Shown piece by piece: positions 1-8,158 of a DNA stretch of 37,204 bases; the first letter of the stretch is position 1, and each line of letters opens with the position of its first letter. A program made the position numbers and the translations under genes. The DNA is from Trichodesmium erythraeum GBRTRLIN201 (lineage in GTDB: Bacteria > Cyanobacteriota > Cyanobacteriia > Cyanobacteriales > Microcoleaceae), in the NCBI GenBank assembly GCA_018457135.1, contig JAGGDU010000089.1:1-37204 (forward strand). Reading direction: 5' to 3'. Below the pieces are notes generated by a model. That model ran no database searches. It saw only the letters and a list, made by a program, of their open reading frames with translations, and was not told the origin of the DNA.

Positions 1-42
1 CCTAATCAAACTATCTCAGACAATATTTGAGATTTAGATGAA

Positions 43-1286
43 TTAATCTGACTGACTTGATTCTCTTGTAACCAGCAAAAAAATTTGTAGGAAACAGCCA
101 GTCATAAATGCTTCTAATGTCTCTGTAAAATTTGTCAAACTGGTGTAAGAATAACCCTTTCTCAAGCCTCCCATTAATTGTTGGTAAAGAAGGAAAGTAT
201 AGGCTACAAAAACTAAGATAAAATGACGCATCATACTGGTTTTATCTCTGACAAAATATTCTTTTAAACCCAAGCATCCCTTAGTTTCCCTATAAAAATT
301 TTCAATATAGTTTCTCTCATAAAAGGTGGTGACTATCCATTCTCCTGTCACACTTTTATATTGTTTATTTGTCATTAAATAATCAATTTCAGTAGCTTCA
401 GATATAGAACTATTATTCATGAGGATTACTATAGTTCTAGTCCCAGTTAAACCTTTGGTTTCTACTTTTATAGTAGCTACCCAAACTGTTTTGGGTATAT
501 CTTGTTTTAATGTTCCTGCTTAAAAAGCCTTTTGTGGTAAAGATAAGGCGATTTCATCTAACCTTTTTTGTGATTGTTTTTTGCCAGTTTTTTTGATTAA
601 TAAAACTTACCTGAAGATTTTTCGCACTACCCCCTATATATTTAAGTTCGAGTTGTTCTAATTCTATTGCGAAAAGACGAATTATTACCATAAACTCTAT
701 CCACTAAAGTTATACCTAGTCGATATTTTCTAGACAAAGTTTTTTTCACGTTCCTTGATTGCTAAATCGGTTTTTTTAACAAATTCTTGATCATCTTTAC
801 TATCTGGTAAAGATGATAACTTTTGGTACAACTCCACATCCAAAGGTAGGCTGCGCACTCCATTATATAGGTGAGTTCTGACTATTACTACTCCATTATC
901 TGTTTTTCCAATTTATCCAAGATATTGTCGGCCTATTCCACCAGTAAAATTACCACTTTTTCTATGGTAATTATCATCAATAATCAGAGCAAATCCATTT
1001 CTAATCGGGTTTGCAGGTTGTTGATTCATAATTTCTAAATGACGCTCATTTATCGAATTTTCAGCCCCAGCCTGCAAAGTATATAAAATGATGCATATTA
1101 TTATATGAAGAGCCGATAATATTGTGGGTAATTTGAGCAATATTTTTGCGTTTACTTTCTCCTAATAATCCTGCCAAATAATAACAAAATCCTCTTTTTT
1201 GAGCTTTGGTTTTGAAATATTTCATCAAATTTTTGACGCCACAATTGATAGCATGGTGGTAAGGCAGATAAAGTTGTTTCTTTCAT
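43..1286 (-). pseudogene. decayed IS701-type DDE transposase
   Basis: Remnant of a transposase read on the minus strand, broken by several frameshifts and stops. From its start near 1286 one can follow an N-terminal piece with a YLAGLLGE-like motif around 1150-1190. The next piece (about 913-1140) contains NGFALIIDDNYHRKSG, matching the first catalytic Asp region of IS701-family enzymes. A middle piece near 600-680 reads YIGGSAKN. A C-terminal piece (43-420) contains FYRETKGCLGLKEY, the region of the catalytic Glu. No single frame covers more than about 125 residues, so the protein cannot be made. The family is recognised from these motif blocks in the correct order. I could not define terminal inverted repeats. 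The left end may lie outside the window. Confidence 0.8.
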
Positions 1287-1385
1287 CAGCTATCATTTTT
1301 AGGTAAAAGTCTTAATATATAATAATCTTAACCTAATTTACTGCATTTTTTTTGAAAGTCCAGCTAAAAAAAATTTGTAAAAGTA

Positions 1386-1414
1386 TTGCATTAATTAAGT
1401 ATCTGTGTTTTAAT
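1386..1414 (+). promoter_or_regulatory. possible promoter of the riboswitch transcript
   Basis: TTGCAT and, 17 bases later, TTTAAT resemble -35 and -10 boxes. They end about seven bases before the first paired base of the riboswitch, which is where transcription should start. The -35 match is weak (three of six). Confidence 0.3.
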
Positions 1415-1420
1415 ATGAAA

Positions 1421-1544
1421 TCAATCGGTTCTAATAGAGAGCAGCTATTAGAGGAAACGGGGAAAGTTCGGTGTAAATCCGTCGCTGTCCCGCAACTGTG
1501 ATGAGATACTTTATTATCTCTCAGTCAGAATGCCCGCCGATTAA
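1421..1544 (+). promoter_or_regulatory. cobalamin (AdoCbl-type) riboswitch
   Basis: The segment carries the hallmark conserved blocks of the cobalamin aptamer in order: GGTGTAAATCC at about 1471-1481, then CGCTGTCCCGCAACTGTGA, then AGTCAGAATGCCCGCC near 1523-1538 (the B12 box). The closing stem P1 can be drawn between AATCGG (1423-1428) and CCGATT (1537-1542). Cobalamin riboswitches normally repress B12 uptake or synthesis genes, or metE, when the cofactor is plentiful. The first open frame downstream is a broken surface-protein gene, with metE about 1.9 kb away. Which gene it still controls cannot be read from sequence alone. No convincing intrinsic terminator follows directly. Confidence 0.95.
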
Positions 1545-2005
1545 TAGTAACTTTATCAAACATCTGCGAGGTATAGATGATGACTAATATAGTTTTGATA
1601 AGAAGGGAATTAGCCCTAAATAAGAACCTTTCGCTACAGATATTTAGACAGAACTTATTTAAACCAAACTCTGGGAAAAAGCTACTAGTTAGAAAGAAGT
1701 GAATTAGCATTTATATTTTCTTTTGTGGATTTAATAGCCTACCATAATCACTGCGCTTAAAATTGCTTGGGGTGGAAATTTTCTTTATTTAATTTTCCCT
1801 TCTGCCTTCTTCAATAAAGAAGAAAAAAATAACAGCTAGAAAATTGATAAAAAGTGCAAAAAGTGCTTGAGAATCTACTGTTAAAAATATAAAAATAAGT
1901 AATAAGAGCGATAGTTAACGGTGGAATTAATCGCGATCGCAACTGCTTTGGTATTAGCACGGAAGTTGCGATAGAAAGTCTTACATAAATTTCAAAAGAA
2001 ATAAA
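1545..2005. other. leader region between riboswitch and surface-protein pseudogene
   Basis: No gene is supported here. A short minus-strand open frame overlapping the riboswitch is a chance shadow. A weak hairpin (CTTCTT/AAGAAG near 1808-1824, followed by an A-rich run) might be part of the expression platform. A HIP1 octamer lies near 1931. Confidence 0.5.
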
Positions 2006-3147
2006 ATGACAACAATCAAATAATAAAAACAGAAAATAGTGAACTCCTCACAAGTAGTTTGGAGGGAGACGAAATAAATGGTTTAGCAGGAGATGACACA
2101 ATAAACGGTCTAGAAAGTGGAGACTTAATTAGTGGCAACCAAGTCAAGGATATTCTTGACGGAAATGCTAGTGGGGACATACTGCGGGGTGTTAAATAGA
2201 ACAATAATCTCTCTGAAGACCTGAGTAGCAATAATGTTTATGGTGATGTAGGTACAGAAACCTTAACTGGGAGAGAGGGTTTCCATAATTTTGTTCTTCA
2301 ACGACAAAATCAACTCAGGTGTTAACAGCAGCAAACTTACCGAAGACCAATTTAAAATATTTGTCCAACAACTAGGACCTTATTCCAGTTCTACCCAAGA
2401 CCCAGGAAAAATATATTCTATCATCCCTGGTTTTATTAGTTCTGAGGATGAGGGGTTAATCAGACCGGACAGTATTGTTAATCCAGTCTTTGGAGCATGG
2501 GCAGCAGGATTTCAAAATTATTTGCCAGCACCAGGAGTCTATGAAAGATTCCAAACTCCCGAACTAACATTAGGACCTACCGCTAGAACAGATAATTTTA
2601 TTGATATTGCTTTACTAGGGGATCTAACTCAAGAACAAATAGTCCCAGGAGTAACTCCAGGCGAGATTACTCTAACCTTTGACTCTGGTATTAGTAATGG
2701 TACAGGAGCAGAATTTGCAGTACTTGAAAATGGTTTTAATAACCTTGGCGGTATTTTTGCCGAACTAGAATTCGTTGAAGTTTCCAGTGATGGAGTAAAT
2801 TTTGCTCCTGTACCTAGGGACTTTTTCACAGGGCAAGCATTCCCACACAAGTTTATAATTTAGCTGGCAAACAGGTTAATAATGCTTTTGAGTTTGAAGG
2901 AGAATTTTTTGGCAGTTCTTGGGGAACTCCTTTTGACTTAGATGACTTAGTTAACGACCCGTTAGTGACATCCGGTCGGGTAGATATTAATGCTATTCAG
3001 TTTGTTCGTATTGTAGACATCCCTGGTAATGGTAGCTTTTTAGATGCGACAGAAGACCTTATTTTCGACTTTTGGCCAACTGCACGACCAACTGTGACTT
3101 CTGGTGGTTTTGATTTGGAAGCGAGCGGTGTCATTAATGTTATTTAA
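2006..3147 (+). pseudogene. broken secreted surface protein with RTX-like repeats, behind the B12 riboswitch
   Basis: The remains of one protein can be read across three frames. The start at 2006 runs into a stop at 2021. A shifted frame then gives RTX-like Gly/Asp repeats such as LEGDEINGLAGDDTINGLE, with another stop at 2197. A further shift near 2290 opens a 190-residue frame (2291-2863). A last shift near 2840 joins to YNLAGKQVNN and ends with TSGGFDLEASGVINVI. The central part (FAVLENGF, FAELEFVEVSSDG, NLAGK, VRIVDIPGNG) resembles a family of predicted beta-rich cell-surface proteins seen in planctomycetes and cyanobacteria; that resemblance is from memory and unverified. RTX repeats suggest calcium binding and type I secretion. 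Its place after the riboswitch suggests a former role in B12 or cobalt capture, which is inference. At least four lesions make it non-functional, unless sequencing errors explain them. Confidence 0.75.
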
Positions 3148-3151
3148 TGAC

Positions 3152-3183
3152 TAAATCTGGAGAATTAAAATGAGGGAATTTAC
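3152..3183 (+). pseudogene. remnant of the 5' end of a second copy of the Fe-S protein gene
   Basis: Bases 3152-3182 match 8141-8171 at 27 of 31 positions. They include the leader TAAATCT.GAGAA.TAAA and the first codons ATG A.. GAATTTA of the Fe-S gene at 8159. Similarity stops after about four codons, where a dispersed repeat begins. This is a scar showing that the surface-protein gene was once followed directly by the Fe-S gene. Confidence 0.65.
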
Positions 3184-3199
3184 AGCAGGTTCCACTTTA

Positions 3200-3230
3200 G
3201 TGAGGTACACCAGTACCGGGCAATATCCTG
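3200..3230 (+). repeat. copy A of a dispersed short repeat
   Basis: The segment beginning GTGAGGTACAC and continuing to GGGCAA.AT.C resembles 23992-24022 over 31 bases without gaps. The copy sits exactly where similarity to the Fe-S gene start ends, so it may mark a rearrangement point. Confidence 0.5.
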
Positions 3231-3330
3231 GCAATAAAAACATTAATTCTGAATATTTGTACTTCACATACCTGGAATCTCCTGTAATTGATAGGTGACA
3301 CTGCTCAAACCCAGTTTTGAGTATAGAAAT

Positions 3331-3367
3331 CTTACTTTTGACTTTTGACTTTTAACTTTTAATTTTC
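3331..3367 (+). repeat. short tandem repeat of the CTTTTGA type
   Basis: Seven-base units of the kind CTTTTGA are repeated and degenerate into TTTTAAC units. Such heptameric repeats are common between cyanobacterial genes. A hairpin TCTGAGG/CCTCAGA (about 3371-3405) follows and lies in the metE leader. Confidence 0.6.
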
Positions 3368-3441
3368 CCAATCTGAGGAAGTCTTCACAGACGCTTTACC
3401 TCAGATAAATTAACCCAATTTACTGGAAATAAATAAAAACT

Positions 3442-5676
3442 ATGTCAATATCAACATCAACTTTGGGATATCCCCGCATAGGGAAAAACCGCGAAGTTAA
3501 AAAAGCACTCGAATCATTTTGGCAACAAAAAATTAGTGCTGATGAATTGCTAAAAATTGTCCGAGAAATTGAAGAGGCAAGTTGGCAAACCCAAACTAAA
3601 GCAGGTATAGAACGAATTGGTATTGGTGATGCTACTCTCTACGACCAAATATTAGATTGGAGTTTTCGTTTCGGAATAATTCCCAAGCGTTTTCAACAAT
3701 TCCAAAATTTAGAATGCTACTTTGCAATGGCACGAGGAAAAGATGGTATTCTAGCATTAGAAATGACTAAATGGTTTGATACAAACTATCACTATTTAGT
3801 GCCAGAAATTACACCAGATATTACTCCCAAAGCAGATTTTTCTGATTTCTTAGAAACTGTGAAACGCGCGAAAAAAATAATAGGCAAAAGTGCAGTTCCT
3901 ATTATTATCAGCCCTATTACTTTTATCCGTTTAAGTCGTTTAGAATCTGTAGAATTTGACAATATTCTCGCTCAACTATTGCCGCTATACAGCGACCTAT
4001 TAACTAAACTAAAAAAGTTAGGAATTTCGGAAATACAATTACACGAACCTGCTTTAGTTTTTGGCGATTCTTCTAATCTTAAAAAACAGTTCGAGATGGC
4101 TTATGCTGAATTAGCAAAAGTGGGATTAAATATTCATCTTGTCACCTACTTTGATGACCTGGGAGAAACCTATCCTTGGGTGATGAAATTGCCAGTAACA
4201 TCTATTAGTCTCGACTTGACTCGCGGTCAAAATTTAGAACTAATTAAAAGTTATGGTTTTCCAGCAGATAAAACTCTAGGTGCTGGTGTAGTTGATGCTC
4301 GAAATATTTGGCGAATTCGTACTCAAGAAGTAACATCTTTATTAGAGGAATTAAAGGGGATTATTCCTAATATTTCTGTACAGCCTTCTGCTTCTTTACA
4401 ATTTGTGCCTTATGATGTTAGACGTGAGGTAAAACTCCCAGAAGCACTGCGAAATGTATTAAGTTTTGCCGAGCAAAAACTAGAAGAGACAGTTTTATTA
4501 TCTAAAGCATTGACTGGAAAAAGTAATAAGTCAGAGATAGAAAATATCGAAATCTACTGGCAAGAATTTTATAAATTTAGCCCTGCCAATGAAAAAGTAA
4601 AAAGTCAAATTAAAGCACTGAAAGAAACAGACTTTAGGCGAAGCATGTCTTATTTAGAAAGATTAGACAATCAAATAAAATTACCTGCTTTTCCCACTAC
4701 AACTATCGGCTCATTTCCCCAGACTAAACAAGTTAGAAAATTACGAGCACGTTATAAAAAAGGCGAGCTGACTCAAGCTGAATATTTAGCACAAATTGAT
4801 GCTAATATTGCCTACTGTATTGGTCTACAAGAAGGGATGGGAATGGATGTTTTAGTCCATGGAGAATTTGAACGTTCTGACATGGTGGAATACTTCGGTG
4901 AACAGTTAGATGGTTATACTTTTACTACTCATGGTTGGGTACAAAGTTATGGCAGTCGTTATGTACGCCCGCCAATTATTTTTGGTGATATTTATCGCCC
5001 TCATGCAATGACAATTCGGGAATTTGAAGTTGCTCAATCTTTAACTGAAAAACCAGTAAAAGGAATGTTAACTGGACCAGTAACCATGTTGAATTGGTCT
5101 TATCCCCGGACCGATATTTCTCGCCAAGAACAGGCATTCCAATTAGCATTAGCTATTCGCGAAGAACTGAAAGATTTAGAAAAGGCAGGTGCTGCTTTTA
5201 TTCAAGTAGATGAACCAGCAATGCGGGAAGGTTTGCCACTAAAACAACAGCGTTGGCACGAATATTTGAATTGGGCAGTTGATGCTTTTCGTTTATCGAC
5301 GGCGATCGCTCGACCAGAAACTCAGGTACATACTCATATGTGTTACTCTGAGTTCGGCGACATTATGGAATCTATTAAGCAATTGGATGCTGACGTAATT
5401 TCTATTGAGGATAGTCGTAGTAATAATGAGACTTTAATGCAACTGACTGATGCTGATTATCCTGCTCAGGTTGGACCAGGAGTTTATGACGTTCACTCTC
5501 CGAGTATTCCTACTACTGAATATTTGAGGGAAAGTTTGTATAAGTGTATTCAGTATCTGCCTGTAACTCAAATTTGGGTTAATCCCGACTGTGGTTTGAA
5601 AACTCGTCGTTGGGAAGAGGCAATTCCGGCAACTCGGAATATGGTACAAGCTGCTATTAGTTTGCGACAGGAGTAG
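3442..5676 (+). CDS. metE: 5-methyltetrahydropteroyltriglutamate-homocysteine methyltransferase (B12-independent methionine synthase)
   Basis: This cytosolic enzyme moves a methyl group from 5-methyl-tetrahydrofolate polyglutamate to homocysteine, giving methionine without cobalamin. The length of 744 residues is typical of full-length MetE. The N-terminal barrel begins LGYPRIGKNREVKKALESFW. The C-terminal catalytic barrel starts near residue 415 (TTTIGSFPQTKQVR). Zinc ligands are visible: His632 and Cys634 in HTHMCYSEFGD and Cys717 in NPDCGLKTRRWEEA; VDEPAMREGLPL is the conserved substrate loop. The ATG at 3442 puts the family N-terminus right at the start; no strong ribosome-binding site is seen. 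metE is a classic target of cobalamin riboswitches, and one lies 1.9 kb upstream on the same strand with only a pseudogene between them. Regulation by read-through is possible but unproven. Confidence 0.97.
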   Translation: MSISTSTLGYPRIGKNREVKKALESFWQQKISADELLKIVREIEEASWQTQTKAGIERIGIGDATLYDQILDWSFRFGIIPKRFQQFQNLECYFAMARGKDGILALEMTKWFDTNYHYLVPEITPDITPKADFSDFLETVKRAKKIIGKSAVPIIISPITFIRLSRLESVEFDNILAQLLPLYSDLLTKLKKLGISEIQLHEPALVFGDSSNLKKQFEMAYAELAKVGLNIHLVTYFDDLGETYPWVMKLPVTSISLDLTRGQNLELIKSYGFPADKTLGAGVVDARNIWRIRTQEVTSLLEELKGIIPNISVQPSASLQFVPYDVRREVKLPEALRNVLSFAEQKLEETVLLSKALTGKSNKSEIENIEIYWQEFYKFSPANEKVKSQIKALKETDFRRSMSYLERLDNQIKLPAFPTTTIGSFPQTKQVRKLRARYKKGELTQAEYLAQIDANIAYCIGLQEGMGMDVLVHGEFERSDMVEYFGEQLDGYTFTTHGWVQSYGSRYVRPPIIFGDIYRPHAMTIREFEVAQSLTEKPVKGMLTGPVTMLNWSYPRTDISRQEQAFQLALAIREELKDLEKAGAAFIQVDEPAMREGLPLKQQRWHEYLNWAVDAFRLSTAIARPETQVHTHMCYSEFGDIMESIKQLDADVISIEDSRSNNETLMQLTDADYPAQVGPGVYDVHSPSIPTTEYLRESLYKCIQYLPVTQIWVNPDCGLKTRRWEEAIPATRNMVQAAISLRQE

Positions 5677-6000
5677 TTGTTGTTTTTGTCCATAAGCTGA
5701 AAATTGCCTAATTTTAGATAATTTGGCATTGAGGGGGTAAACAAACATTTTTCTATCTCCCTCAAAATACAGCAGTTTCCGAAGCTATTTACTAGGGAAG
5801 TAGGGGAACAATTAAAAAATATTTACCCTGTTAAAAGTATTGTTATTTTACCTCATAAAAACGGGAATTTTTGTAGCAATATTAAACTCCCACTTTACAA
5901 AAACAGAATTAACTATTAAACCTGATAACTAAGAAGCAATTATTAATTATGCTTCAAATCCATTTGTAAATTTTGGCCTTACTGATTTTAGGTATGATAC
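5677..6000. other. intergenic region after metE
   Basis: AT-rich DNA with no supported gene. Minus-strand open frames over the metE end are shadows of that gene. No clear terminator was found; TGCC/GGCA near 5706-5732 is the only weak pairing. Confidence 0.4.
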
Positions 6001-6043
6001 AAGCTCCCCTAGCCTCCCAATTTTGGGGGATGCGCGGGGGCTT
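6001..6043 (+). repeat. GC-rich foldback repeat
   Basis: Left arm AAGCTCCCCTAGCCTCCCAA faces right arm TTGGGGGATGCGCGGGGGCTT around a TT centre, giving a nearly continuous imperfect hairpin in AT-rich surroundings. Short GC-rich foldbacks of this kind are dispersed in many filamentous cyanobacterial genomes. It may also end metE transcription, although no U-run follows. Confidence 0.65.
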
Positions 6044-6133
6044 AACTAGAACAAATAATGGCATATTCATATTTCTATTCAGCAACACCTAAATCTTTTC
6101 TAAGTAGTTTAATTATATAAGTTATCGAATCAA

Positions 6134-6592
6134 ATGGATCGAGAAAATTATTTACATAATTGGCAGCAAGAGTTTATTTCTACTAATTTAATCTCTATAG
6201 GATATAATGCTTGGCAAGGTTATTTAAGTAGCCAAAGAGGTCTAATTATTTGCAGTACAAACTTACCTATTATTGGTGCAAGTGGAGAAACATTTAAAGT
6301 ACATTTTGTGCCTCGTAATAATCTTGTACCTCTTCTCAATGCTTGGTTAAAAGCACCTGATACTGTCCCCCTTAAAACACACTTTATGAATGCTCATATT
6401 TTAGAAGCTGTAGATAATTATAACCCTGAAAAAGATGTCGTTTTTATGTTGGAATCTGGCAGTTATGTTACTTTCTTTTATCTTACTAATTTACCGATTA
6501 GTCCGCCTAGTTGTTACCAACAAGTAGTCAAAATTTGGAATGAATTTCCATCTCAATATTCAGAGGAATATCAAAATAATCATCATCTCTAA
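6134..6592 (+). CDS. conserved-looking protein of unknown function, 152 residues
   Basis: I do not recognise this protein by family. It is soluble, with no signal peptide or membrane segment, and of mixed alpha/beta appearance. The core has several hydrophobic strands (GLIICSTNLPIIG, FKVHFVPRNNLVPLLNAWL, DVVFMLESGSYVTFFYLTN) and ends in a polar tail with two His. Normal codon use, the + orientation and its position between metE and the CADD-like gene suggest a real gene. The ATG at 6134 follows directly on a long AT-rich leader without a clear ribosome-binding site. No function is proposed. Confidence 0.65.
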   Translation: MDRENYLHNWQQEFISTNLISIGYNAWQGYLSSQRGLIICSTNLPIIGASGETFKVHFVPRNNLVPLLNAWLKAPDTVPLKTHFMNAHILEAVDNYNPEKDVVFMLESGSYVTFFYLTNLPISPPSCYQQVVKIWNEFPSQYSEEYQNNHHL

Positions 6593-6890
6593 AATTTGCT
6601 AATTTATTATATCTTTAGATTAAATAAAAAAAGTTATAGTAAGTGTTTATCTGTCAGTACTTAAGCTATGAATTATTAGCTCATTTTCAACTCAAAAAAA
6701 TAATTAGTATCCAAGGATAATTAAAATTATAAAAAAAATTAGCGGGTCTAAGTAGTTGATTGATTCTGGCAAAAGCTGAATCCTGAATGATTAAAAGTTA
6801 TTTGCTTTTCTATTTATACAATTAAGAAAAATATTTTTTGAATAAATTATTCTTTATTAACAGTTAATTTTAATAAAATTTATTCGCCTC
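6593..6890. other. AT-rich intergenic region
   Basis: Very AT-rich, with long A and T runs. No gene or recognisable element apart from the promoter-like sequence at its right end. Confidence 0.4.
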
Positions 6891-6918
6891 TTGACAATAA
6901 AAAAAAAGATGATACTAT
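6891..6918 (+). promoter_or_regulatory. promoter-like sequence before the CADD-like gene
   Basis: A perfect TTGACA (6891-6896) is followed after 16 bases by TACTAT (6913-6918), about 30 bases before the ATG at 6949. This suggests that the CADD-like gene has its own housekeeping-type promoter and a short leader. Confidence 0.5.
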
Positions 6919-6948
6919 GTCTATATATTATTTATTTGCCAAACAATT

Positions 6949-7653
6949 ATGTTAACTAAAAATATAAAAATAACCACTCAAGAGTTTCTTCTTCAATTAG
7001 ACAAAATTATTGAAGAAAAACATTTACTTAAACATCAATTCTATCAAATGTGGAATGAAGGAAAATTATCTTTAGAAATGTTGCAAGAGTACGCTCAAGA
7101 ATATTATCTACAAGTTCATTATTTCCCTACTTATGTTAGTGCTACGCATGCAGCTTGTGACGACTTAGAAATCCGAAAAATGCTCCTAGAAAATCTCATA
7201 GAAGAAGAAATGGGAGCCACAAATCACCCAGAATTATGGTTGCGTTTTGCAGAAGGTTTGGGTGTAAAACGGAAAGCTGTACAAGAGCGCCAACACCTAG
7301 CCAAAACTCAGGAATCAGTGAAGATTTTGCAACAGTTATCCCACAGTGAAAATACAGCAAAAGGTTTAGCTGCTCTCTATGCTTATGAATCCCAAATTCC
7401 CGAAGTAGCTACTACTAAAATTGCTGGTTTGAAAAAATTTTACGGCATTAATTCTGAAGCAGCTTTGGCATTTTTTAAAGTACATGAAAAGGCTGATGAA
7501 ATTCACAGCAAAGTTACGCGAGAAGCATTAGTAAAACTCTGTGAAACTAATGCTCAAAAACAGGAAGCATTAACAGCAGCAGCAACAGCAGTAGATGCTT
7601 TAAACTTACTACTTGATGGGGTGTATGAAGAATATTGTCAAGTTGTGAATTAA
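6949..7653 (+). CDS. CADD-like (TenA/PqqC fold) di-metal enzyme, likely para-aminobenzoate synthase
   Basis: A 234-residue, all-helical protein of the TENA/THI-4/PQQC superfamily, closest in pattern to Chlamydia CADD (the 'putative folate metabolism' group). Metal ligands align with a constant offset of five: Glu86, His93 (EEMGATNHPELW), Glu147 (YAYESQIPE), His179, Asp183 and His186 (VHEKADEIH). The two residues consumed or required in CADD's self-sacrificing synthesis of 4-aminobenzoate, Tyr27 and Lys152, correspond to Tyr32 (HQFYQMW) and Lys157 (TTKI) here; both are present. The enzyme would feed folate synthesis in the cytosol, matching the folate-dependent MetE encoded upstream. Ligand numbering of Chlamydia CADD is from memory. 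The alternative is a related di-iron oxygenase with another substrate. The ATG at 6949 lies close behind a promoter-like sequence. Confidence 0.85.
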   Translation: MLTKNIKITTQEFLLQLDKIIEEKHLLKHQFYQMWNEGKLSLEMLQEYAQEYYLQVHYFPTYVSATHAACDDLEIRKMLLENLIEEEMGATNHPELWLRFAEGLGVKRKAVQERQHLAKTQESVKILQQLSHSENTAKGLAALYAYESQIPEVATTKIAGLKKFYGINSEAALAFFKVHEKADEIHSKVTREALVKLCETNAQKQEALTAAATAVDALNLLLDGVYEEYCQVVN

Positions 7654-7664
7654 TGACAGCAATT

Positions 7665-7838
7665 TTCCGTTAAGGAACGGAAATTAAATAAGACCGGGAA
7701 AATATGCTTTATGCCGCATAAACCTCTTGAGGGTAATTAATTTTATCCGGTTTTATTTTATCAAAATAATATGGGTCTAAAAGCCTGCCTTTTAAGGCGA
7801 AATATTGGAGCGGGATTCAAATTCCATACTTCCGCTCC
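7665..7838 (+). other. cluster of strong hairpins after the CADD-like gene (terminator or structured RNA)
   Basis: Four successive inverted repeats lie in 175 bases. The first is TTCCGTT-AAGG-AACGGAA (7665-7682), just after the stop codon. The second is a closed multi-branch element: ACCGG (7692-7696) pairs with CCGGT (7747-7751), enclosing TTTATGC/GCATAAA and CCTC/GAGG, and a U-rich run follows. The third is GCCTTTTAAGGC (7787-7798). The fourth is GGAGCGG/CCGCTCC (7807-7838). The first two could end transcription. The whole is richer in GC than the surrounding DNA and may be a structured RNA; no known RNA family fits. Confidence 0.45.
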
Positions 7839-7929
7839 TGGGAAGGTTTATGGGTGGGTTGACTTACTAAGCCCTGACTTTCTTAATCTCATTCCTAAAT
7901 AGAGCACAGTGGTTGAACTAACCGAAGAC

Positions 7930-7996
7930 ATCATCTTTAGTTGCGACTTCTGGTGGTTTTAATTTAGAAGCGATCGGTATAATTAATGTTATTTAA
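7930..7996 (+). pseudogene. second, truncated copy of the 3' end of the surface-protein gene
   Basis: Bases 7945-7996 match 3096-3147 at 47 of 52 positions without gaps. They encode ATSGGFNLEAIGIINVI-stop against TVTSGGFDLEASGVINVI-stop in the first copy. Weaker similarity (TEDIIF against TEDLIF) reaches back to about 7930. No longer reading frame precedes it, so only the tail of the gene is left. It lies 160 bases before the Fe-S gene, the position expected if surface protein and Fe-S protein once formed one operon. Confidence 0.75.
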
Positions 7997-8158
7997 TTCA
8001 GTGGGAGGAAATAGGGAGTATGGAGTAGGAAAGAATCAACAAGTATGATTAAATAGTATTGACTAAAATATCACTAATATTCTGTAAGAGTTTAGTCTTC
8101 AAAGCCCTACTTTTGAGGTATTTTGTTGATAAACAAACTTTAAATCTAGAGAACTAAA

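Noticed and set aside
1525-1710. 61-residue minus-strand protein beside the riboswitch
   Set aside because: It overlaps the riboswitch 3' end, is unlike any family I know and has no ribosome-binding site.
7807-7838. GATTCAAATTCC in a hairpin looked like a tRNA T-arm
   Set aside because: The T-stem would have only three pairs, the outer stem encloses it with the wrong spacing, and no anticodon or D-arm can be drawn.
7654-8158. A second cobalamin riboswitch before the Fe-S gene
   Set aside because: None of the conserved blocks (GCCACTG-like core, B12 box) is present; only generic hairpins are found.
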